Assembly (NCBI GenBank): GCA_905236325.1 | Contig: CAJOPJ010000077.1 | Coordinates: forward strand, 1-10,512 | Direction of reading: 5' to 3' | Origin: an uncultured Selenomonadaceae bacterium | GTDB lineage: Bacteria; Bacillota; Negativicutes; Selenomonadales; Selenomonadaceae | Length of the DNA: 10,512 bases | Part shown: piece by piece, positions 6,657 through 10,512 of the stretch | Numbering within the stretch: position 1 is the stretch's first letter | Layout: each line of letters opens with the position of its first letter | Program-made: the position numbers and the translations under genes | Notes under the pieces: generated by a model | The model's database searches: none | What the model was told of the DNA's origin: nothing | Seen by the model: only the letters and a program-made list of their open reading frames with translations

Positions 6657-6662
6657 GGGGGG
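6657..6662 (+). promoter_or_regulatory. Unusual all-G ribosome binding site of the DUF1593 gene
   Basis: Six consecutive G lie 7 bases before the ATG at 6670. They can pair with the CCUCC of 16S rRNA with one G-U wobble. They stand out after an A-rich stretch (6626-6648) that includes a possible -10, TAAAAT at 6626-6631; no convincing -35 was seen. Confidence 0.65.
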
Positions 6663-6669
6663 AAATTTT

Positions 6670-8217
6670 ATGAAAAAGACTCTGGCGAAAGCTCTTGCAC
6701 TTGGCGTTGCAACTTTTGGCTTTGCAAATTTTGCTGAAGCCGCAAATTACAACTCAATGCCGCGAACTGTTATTACTACCGACGGCGAAGTTGACGACAT
6801 GAACTCGGTGATACGCGCACTGCTCTATTCCAATGAAATGGACATTGCCGGAATTGTCATTACAAGTTCAACTTATCACTACGCAGGAAACAACGCTGAA
6901 ATTGCGCCTTTTCGCTGGACAGGAACTAACTGGATTTATAAATTTCTTGACGACTATGAAAAAGTTTATCCCAACTTAATAAAACACGATCCAAACTATC
7001 GCCCTGCAAGCTATTACAGAAATTTAACGCACATCGGAAATATTTCAAATGTCGGCGAAATGGATCAAATTACTGATGGCTCGGAATTTTTAAAAAATCT
7101 TTTCCTCGACGACGACGACAGAATTTTATATGTGCAAACTTGGGGCGGAACAAATACAACTGCGCGCGCTTTAAAGTCAATTGAAGATGAATATAAAAAT
7201 ACTGCGCAATGGCAAGCGATTCGCGACAAATTGCAAAAAAAATTGTTCCTGTACATAATTCTTGACCAAGACGACAGCTACAACAATTACATTGCAAAAA
7301 ATTGGTCGAATCTGACTGTTGTAAATGACAGATGCGACTTTTGGCATTTTGCCTACGCTTGGAAGTTGCATGAAGATGAAGTCAATACGCCACTCAAGGC
7401 TGATTGGAATATCAAAAATCTGTTGAACAAAGGCGCATTAATGGATAATTACGCTTTAATGGACGACGGTCGCTGGCTTGAAGGCGAACTTCCTGAAGAA
7501 CAACGCGGCGTTGGCTATATTCAAAATCATCCTGAATATGTAAAGTATGATTTTATTTCGGAAGGAGATTCGCCATCATTTTTGTACTTGGCAAATAATG
7601 GCTTGCGCAGTTATGAAAATCCAAGTTTTGGCGGCTGGGGCGGCAGATTCGGCGCGTTCAATGGCAATCGTGCAATAAATGACGCGCTTGATTATAATCC
7701 TGTGACCAAAAAATTTGATTCTGTTTATTCACTTTCGCGCTGGTTTATGGATATGCAAAATGACTTTGCGGCACGTGCTGATTGGTGCGTTGCCGATTCT
7801 TTCGACAAAGCTAATCATGCGCCAAAAATTCAACTCAAAGTGCGTGAAAATCTTTCAGCAAAACCAGGTCAAAAAATTACTTTGCGTGCAAATGCAACTG
7901 ATCCTGACGGCGATCAAATCACCTATCGCTGGTGGAGATATTTTGAAGCCGATACTTACCAAGATGACAAGCGCGATAAACCTGCCATTGAAAATTTCAC
8001 AGTCGGAGAAAATTTCTTGATGGGCATGACGCGTGAGCTTTTGCCAAATGAAATTTTAGATTCAATTCAGCTTGAAGGCGCAAATACAAATAAAGTTACT
8101 TTCACTGTTCCGGCTGACGCAAAACCAGGCGACACAATTCACATTATCCTTGAAGTTCAAGATAACGGCGCACACAATTTAAAAGCTTACAAGCGCGTAA
8201 TTGTCACTGTTAAATAA
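6670..8217 (+). CDS. Secreted Sde182-like nucleoside-hydrolase-fold protein (DUF1593)
   Basis: The 515-residue product opens with a clear signal peptide: MKK, a hydrophobic stretch to about 20, then AEA before a predicted cut after residue 24. The mature protein starts with the DUF1593/Sde182 signature TTDGEVDDMNS at 36-46, which matches the metal-binding DxDxxxDD loop of inosine-uridine nucleoside hydrolases except that the first Asp is Thr. YVQTWGGTNTTARAL at 154-168 is another family block. From about 383 (HAPKI, then DPDGDQITYRWWRYFE at 411-426) it continues as an Ig-like beta domain, the usual Sde182 C-terminal module. Relatives are described as cellulose-binding or carbohydrate-related secreted proteins; the substrate here is unknown. 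It is flanked by terminators and probably monocistronic, converging with the minus-strand pair. Family assignment is good; catalytic activity is unproven. Confidence 0.85.
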   Translation: MKKTLAKALALGVATFGFANFAEAANYNSMPRTVITTDGEVDDMNSVIRALLYSNEMDIAGIVITSSTYHYAGNNAEIAPFRWTGTNWIYKFLDDYEKVYPNLIKHDPNYRPASYYRNLTHIGNISNVGEMDQITDGSEFLKNLFLDDDDRILYVQTWGGTNTTARALKSIEDEYKNTAQWQAIRDKLQKKLFLYIILDQDDSYNNYIAKNWSNLTVVNDRCDFWHFAYAWKLHEDEVNTPLKADWNIKNLLNKGALMDNYALMDDGRWLEGELPEEQRGVGYIQNHPEYVKYDFISEGDSPSFLYLANNGLRSYENPSFGGWGGRFGAFNGNRAINDALDYNPVTKKFDSVYSLSRWFMDMQNDFAARADWCVADSFDKANHAPKIQLKVRENLSAKPGQKITLRANATDPDGDQITYRWWRYFEADTYQDDKRDKPAIENFTVGENFLMGMTRELLPNEILDSIQLEGANTNKVTFTVPADAKPGDTIHIILEVQDNGAHNLKAYKRVIVTVK

Positions 8218-8256
8218 AAAAAGCCGCCGATTAAGCGACTAGGCATTTGCTTTTTT
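8217..8256. terminator. Possible weak bidirectional terminator between convergent genes
   Basis: AAAAAAGC (8217-8224) and GCTTTTTT (8249-8256) can pair around a 24-base loop, giving an A tract and a T tract on opposite sides for the two converging genes. The stem has only two G-C pairs, so it is a weak candidate. The stop codon of the minus-strand gene (8239-8241) lies within the loop. Confidence 0.25.
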
Positions 8257-9552
8257 AATGACGCTCTGCAAAAGTGCGTCATTTTTTTCTTGCACGCTTT
8301 TAATCCTTTTAATATCTTGCCACATATCGCGTGCTTTTTCAAAAATTTTTGGCGCAGTAGCGCGCAAAGTCTGATTGTTCATAATTCTGCTCAGCTGTTT
8401 AACTGCACTATCATAATCTTCAAGCAAAAAATAAATTGCGCTTATGATATATTGCGCCATATCGTCAGTCATTTTGCCGATAGGATAGCGTTCTGTTTCC
8501 AGCGACATTTCATAAAGTTCAGCAGCTTTGCGCAAATATTCTTTTTCCTTGTCGGTGTAAGGTTCTTTATAGCGCAAACACCACGCCATTTTTTGATATA
8601 AATTTGCTTGTCTGCCCGGTGACGGCTCAAAAATTTCAGAAAACAAAATTGCAATTTCATAAAATGACAATGCATCTTCGGTTGTGCGTTCCTCAATAAA
8701 AGGCTGTGCAAGATTATTTGTTTGCAGGAATGCGCGAATTTTATCTTTGGTGCGCTGTGGAATATGACCGCGAAATTTAGTTTCCTCCGCCGCAAAGCCG
8801 CAATGTTCGCAAGCCCAAACATTGTACAGGTAAGGATTAAAATCTTTGTAGTGCGTGCAAAGATCTAAATCTTGACTTTCAGTGATAAGGCGCGATTTTG
8901 TGTGAATGACGCGCGTTTTTTCTTCACAGATTGGACAAGGTCTTTCAATCACAAAGGCGTATTTTTCTGCAGAAATTTGTTGCGGCGATTTTTCTGCTTC
9001 AACAGCAGCAAGTGCGGCTTTTTCGGCTTGAATTTTTTGCGCCTGTTCGCGGAGGACTTTTAATTTGTCGGCAAAACCGGCTTGAATATTTGCAGGAATT
9101 TCTTCGCCAGCTTGTTTTTCAGTTTCTTTGGCTTCGGCAGCTTTTTTTTCGGCTTCTTTGGCTTCGCGTGCTTGTTTAAGTCTTTGGCGTAATGCTTCTG
9201 CAACTTCAGGAGTAAGCACTTGTTCCGGTTGCAATTTTTTTTCATTCATAGCCTGCCACATTTTTTGACGCAAGGCTAAAATTCTTTCGCGATCTGTGGA
9301 ATTTGTAATTGGCGTTGTTGTTGGCTGGTTAATTTTTTGTGACATTGCAGGCGGCGTTTGGATTGTTTCAGTTGGCGTAACGAATGGTTGATCTATTATG
9401 TTATAGTCAAAGTCCGATTCAGGTTGATTATTTCCAATCGGCGCGTCAAGTGGCAATGGGATTCCGCCGCGCTGAACTATTCCCAAAATTTCTTGGCAAA
9501 CGTCGGGGTCGCGCAGTAAAAAAATCAATTCATCTTTTTGCAAAACAATCAC
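8239..9552 (-). CDS. DUF2225-type cysteine-motif protein with coiled-coil N-terminal region (paralogue 1)
   Basis: The product has 437 residues and no known function. In order: a short N-terminal block (1-50) containing RGGIPLPLDAPIG at 28-40; a Pro/Thr/Gln-rich linker (about 51-85); an Ala/Glu/Lys-rich stretch likely to form a coiled coil (about 115-190); a zinc-ribbon-like module with CPIC at 206-209, Cys232, and ACEHCGFAAEE at 247-257; and an all-helical, TPR-like C-terminus to about 420. The motifs FNPYLYNVWACEHCGFAAEE and RDMWQDIKR fit DUF2225 as I recall it. There is no signal peptide or membrane segment, so it is probably cytoplasmic. The GTG start at 9552 is supported by AAAGGA at 9561-9566, 8 bases upstream, in the 17-base gap after the paralogue. 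The two genes are almost certainly one operon. The start could move slightly; the family call is moderate. Confidence 0.75.
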   Translation of the reverse strand: MIVLQKDELIFLLRDPDVCQEILGIVQRGGIPLPLDAPIGNNQPESDFDYNIIDQPFVTPTETIQTPPAMSQKINQPTTTPITNSTDRERILALRQKMWQAMNEKKLQPEQVLTPEVAEALRQRLKQAREAKEAEKKAAEAKETEKQAGEEIPANIQAGFADKLKVLREQAQKIQAEKAALAAVEAEKSPQQISAEKYAFVIERPCPICEEKTRVIHTKSRLITESQDLDLCTHYKDFNPYLYNVWACEHCGFAAEETKFRGHIPQRTKDKIRAFLQTNNLAQPFIEERTTEDALSFYEIAILFSEIFEPSPGRQANLYQKMAWCLRYKEPYTDKEKEYLRKAAELYEMSLETERYPIGKMTDDMAQYIISAIYFLLEDYDSAVKQLSRIMNNQTLRATAPKIFEKARDMWQDIKRIKSVQEKNDALLQSVIKKANA

Positions 9553-9560
9553 TTCCTAAA

Positions 9561-9566
9561 TCCTTT
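9561..9566 (-). promoter_or_regulatory. Ribosome binding site supporting the GTG start of paralogue 1
   Basis: On the minus strand AAAGGA at 9566-9561 precedes the GTG at 9552 by 8 bases. A second AGGA lies only 1-2 bases before the GTG, too close to be used. The site falls in the 17-base gap after the stop of the upstream paralogue, as expected in a tightly packed operon. Confidence 0.7.
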
Positions 9567-9569
9567 GTG

Positions 9570-10512
9570 CTACTTTTTTTTGTGTTCTTCCCTGTATTTT
9601 TTAATTTCAAATCTAATATCGCGTGTTTTTTCAAAAATAGTTTGTGAAATTCTGCGCAAGTTGGGATTATGGGCAAGTTTTTCAAGATATTTTTCAGCCC
9701 TGCCGTGATGTCCAAGCATAAAATAAATTGCGCCGACAAGATAGTTTGCTGTAAGTTCTGTAATATTTCCTACAGGATAAAGTTCTTTGTCGAAACTGGA
9801 TTCAAAAAATTCTGCCGCCTTAATCATAAGTTCGCGTTCTTTTTCTGTGTTGCCTTCGTAGCGTTGAATCCACGCTAATTTTTGATACAAAATTGCTTGC
9901 CGCGCTGTTGAAGCCTCAAAAGTTTCAATAAAAAGCAACGCCATTTCATAAAACGCCAATGCTTCTTGAACTGTACGCTCGCGCAGGAATGGCATTGACA
10001 TATCATTTTCTTGCAGGAAGGCTTGTATTTTTTCACGCGTAGTTTTTAACATTGGCTTTTCAAATCTGGTTTCCTCAGCAACAAAGCCACAATGTTCGCA
10101 TGACCAAATGCTGTACAGGTAGGGATTGAATTGATAACAATGAACGCAAAAATCATCGTCGCGCTTATTTATAATCAGGCGATTTTTGCATTTTACAACG
10201 CGCGTTAATTTTCCACAGACAGGACATTTTTTTTCAATGACATAGGTAAACTGCTCAGTTGCCTCAGAAATTTCAGGTTCTTTAGGTTGTTCAGGTTCTT
10301 TAGGTTCAGGCGCAACGACTTCATTTTTTTGTTGACTCAAAACCATTGCCGAAAGTTCATCAAAACTTGGTGTGTGTGTTCGATGTGATTCAAATTCGCG
10401 CCAAATTTCTTCAGCGTCCGCTTTAGAAATATTTTCAACTGCAGGTTCTGAAATATTTTCAACTGCAGGTTCTGAAATATTTTCAACTGCAGGTTCTGAA
10501 ATATTTTCAACT
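9570..10512 (-). CDS. DUF2225-type cysteine-motif protein with octapeptide-repeat N-terminus (paralogue 2, 5' end outside window)
   Basis: An internal Met at 10346 is not the likely start: the frame stays open upstream to the window edge for 55 more codons, so 313 residues are visible and the true start lies outside. Numbering from the first visible codon: three exact VENISEPA octapeptides plus a partial one (1-29), a short segment with IWREFESHRTHTPSFDEL, a Pro/Glu/Lys-rich linker (about 67-80), CPVC at 96-99, Cys108, CVHC at 122-125, SCEHCGFVAEE at 137-147, then a helical TPR-like C-terminus ending in EEHKKK. From the CPxC motif on, it aligns without large gaps to the neighbouring gene, roughly half identical by eye, while the N-termini differ completely. 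It has a CxxC (122-125) where the neighbour has CTHY. Function unknown; no signal peptide is visible, but the N-terminus is missing. Confidence 0.75.
   Translation of the reverse strand, partial: VENISEPAVENISEPAVENISEPAVENISKADAEEIWREFESHRTHTPSFDELSAMVLSQQKNEVVAPEPKEPEQPKEPEISEATEQFTYVIEKKCPVCGKLTRVVKCKNRLIINKRDDDFCVHCYQFNPYLYSIWSCEHCGFVAEETRFEKPMLKTTREKIQAFLQENDMSMPFLRERTVQEALAFYEMALLFIETFEASTARQAILYQKLAWIQRYEGNTEKERELMIKAAEFFESSFDKELYPVGNITELTANYLVGAIYFMLGHHGRAEKYLEKLAHNPNLRRISQTIFEKTRDIRFEIKKYREEHKKK
10272..10307 (-). repeat. Two 18-base tandem units in the Pro/Glu linker of paralogue 2
   Basis: Units at 10272-10289 and 10290-10307 differ at one base (17 of 18 identical). Both are in frame and encode EPKEPEQPKEPE. 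They share the word CAGGTTCT with the 24-base repeat upstream, which suggests that the whole low-complexity N-terminus grew by repeat expansion. Confidence 0.75.
10426..10512 (-). repeat. Perfect 24-base in-frame tandem repeat (VENISEPA), running off the window
   Basis: Three complete, identical 24-base units (10426-10449, 10450-10473, 10474-10497) and 15 bases of a fourth reach the right edge. The period is a multiple of three, and on the minus strand each unit encodes the octapeptide VENISEPA. Identity at every base, including synonymous positions, indicates recent expansion by slippage or recombination. The copy number is unknown because the array is cut by the window. Confidence 0.95.

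Noticed and set aside
7715..8020. Plus-strand 101-codon frame inside the DUF1593 gene
   Set aside because: It is fully contained in a clearly recognised gene in another frame, and the translation shows no domain or start signal.
8872..9179. Plus-strand reading frames opposite the coiled-coil part of paralogue 1
   Set aside because: They mirror the Lys/Glu/Ala-rich minus-strand coding sequence (giving Phe/Leu-rich products) and have no plausible start signals.
9104..9180. Tandem repeat in the coiled-coil region of paralogue 1
   Set aside because: The units (GGCTTC-rich on the plus strand) are irregular in spacing and follow from biased Ala/Glu/Lys codons, not from a defined repeat.
10426..10512. 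CRISPR-like direct repeats at the right edge
   Set aside because: The units are directly adjacent with no spacers, the period is a multiple of three, and they read in frame as an octapeptide within a gene.

Overview
The window is AT-rich chromosomal DNA from a bacterium that looks like a diderm member of the Firmicutes, most plausibly a Negativicutes/Selenomonadales relative. Two facts point there. The L21-Prp-L27 cluster is of Firmicutes type: L27 carries an N-terminal extension ending in LQRFA, and a cysteine protease with the catalytic residues of Prp is encoded beside it. There is also an AsmA/TamB-like envelope protein, a family linked to outer membranes. The lineage is an inference from proteins recognised by eye, not from a search.

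Layout. Positions 1-1635 hold the 3' part of uvrA (excision repair). A probable promoter and an mRNA leader (about 1643-1773) precede the rplU-prp-rpmA operon (1774-2715), which ends at a clear intrinsic terminator (2727-2751). Only 26 bases later an AsmA-like membrane-anchored protein begins (2778-4166). A 195-base gap with a 26-base inverted repeat leads to upp (uracil salvage), murG (lipid II synthesis, TTG start) and a pseudopilin-like gene whose ATG overlaps the murG stop; a second intrinsic terminator (6570-6596) overlaps the pseudopilin stop codon. A secreted Sde182-type nucleoside-hydrolase-like protein (DUF1593) follows at 6670-8217. Facing it on the minus strand are two tandem paralogous DUF2225-type cysteine-motif proteins (8239-9552, and 9570 to beyond the right edge). 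The upstream one has no start inside the window and carries a perfect 24-base in-frame tandem repeat that runs off the edge.

How the genes relate. The ribosomal-protein operon holds a substrate and its processing enzyme: Prp should cleave the L27 extension before L27 is functional. upp, murG and the pseudopilin are closely spaced and probably cotranscribed, although their functions are not obviously linked. The AsmA-like protein, MurG, the pseudopilin and the exported DUF1593 protein all concern the envelope or the cell surface. The DUF2225 pair is the least understood part: related zinc-ribbon-like modules and TPR-like helical C-termini joined to different low-complexity N-termini. No RNA gene, insertion sequence, CRISPR array or prophage was seen, and no stretch over 300 bases lacks a gene.
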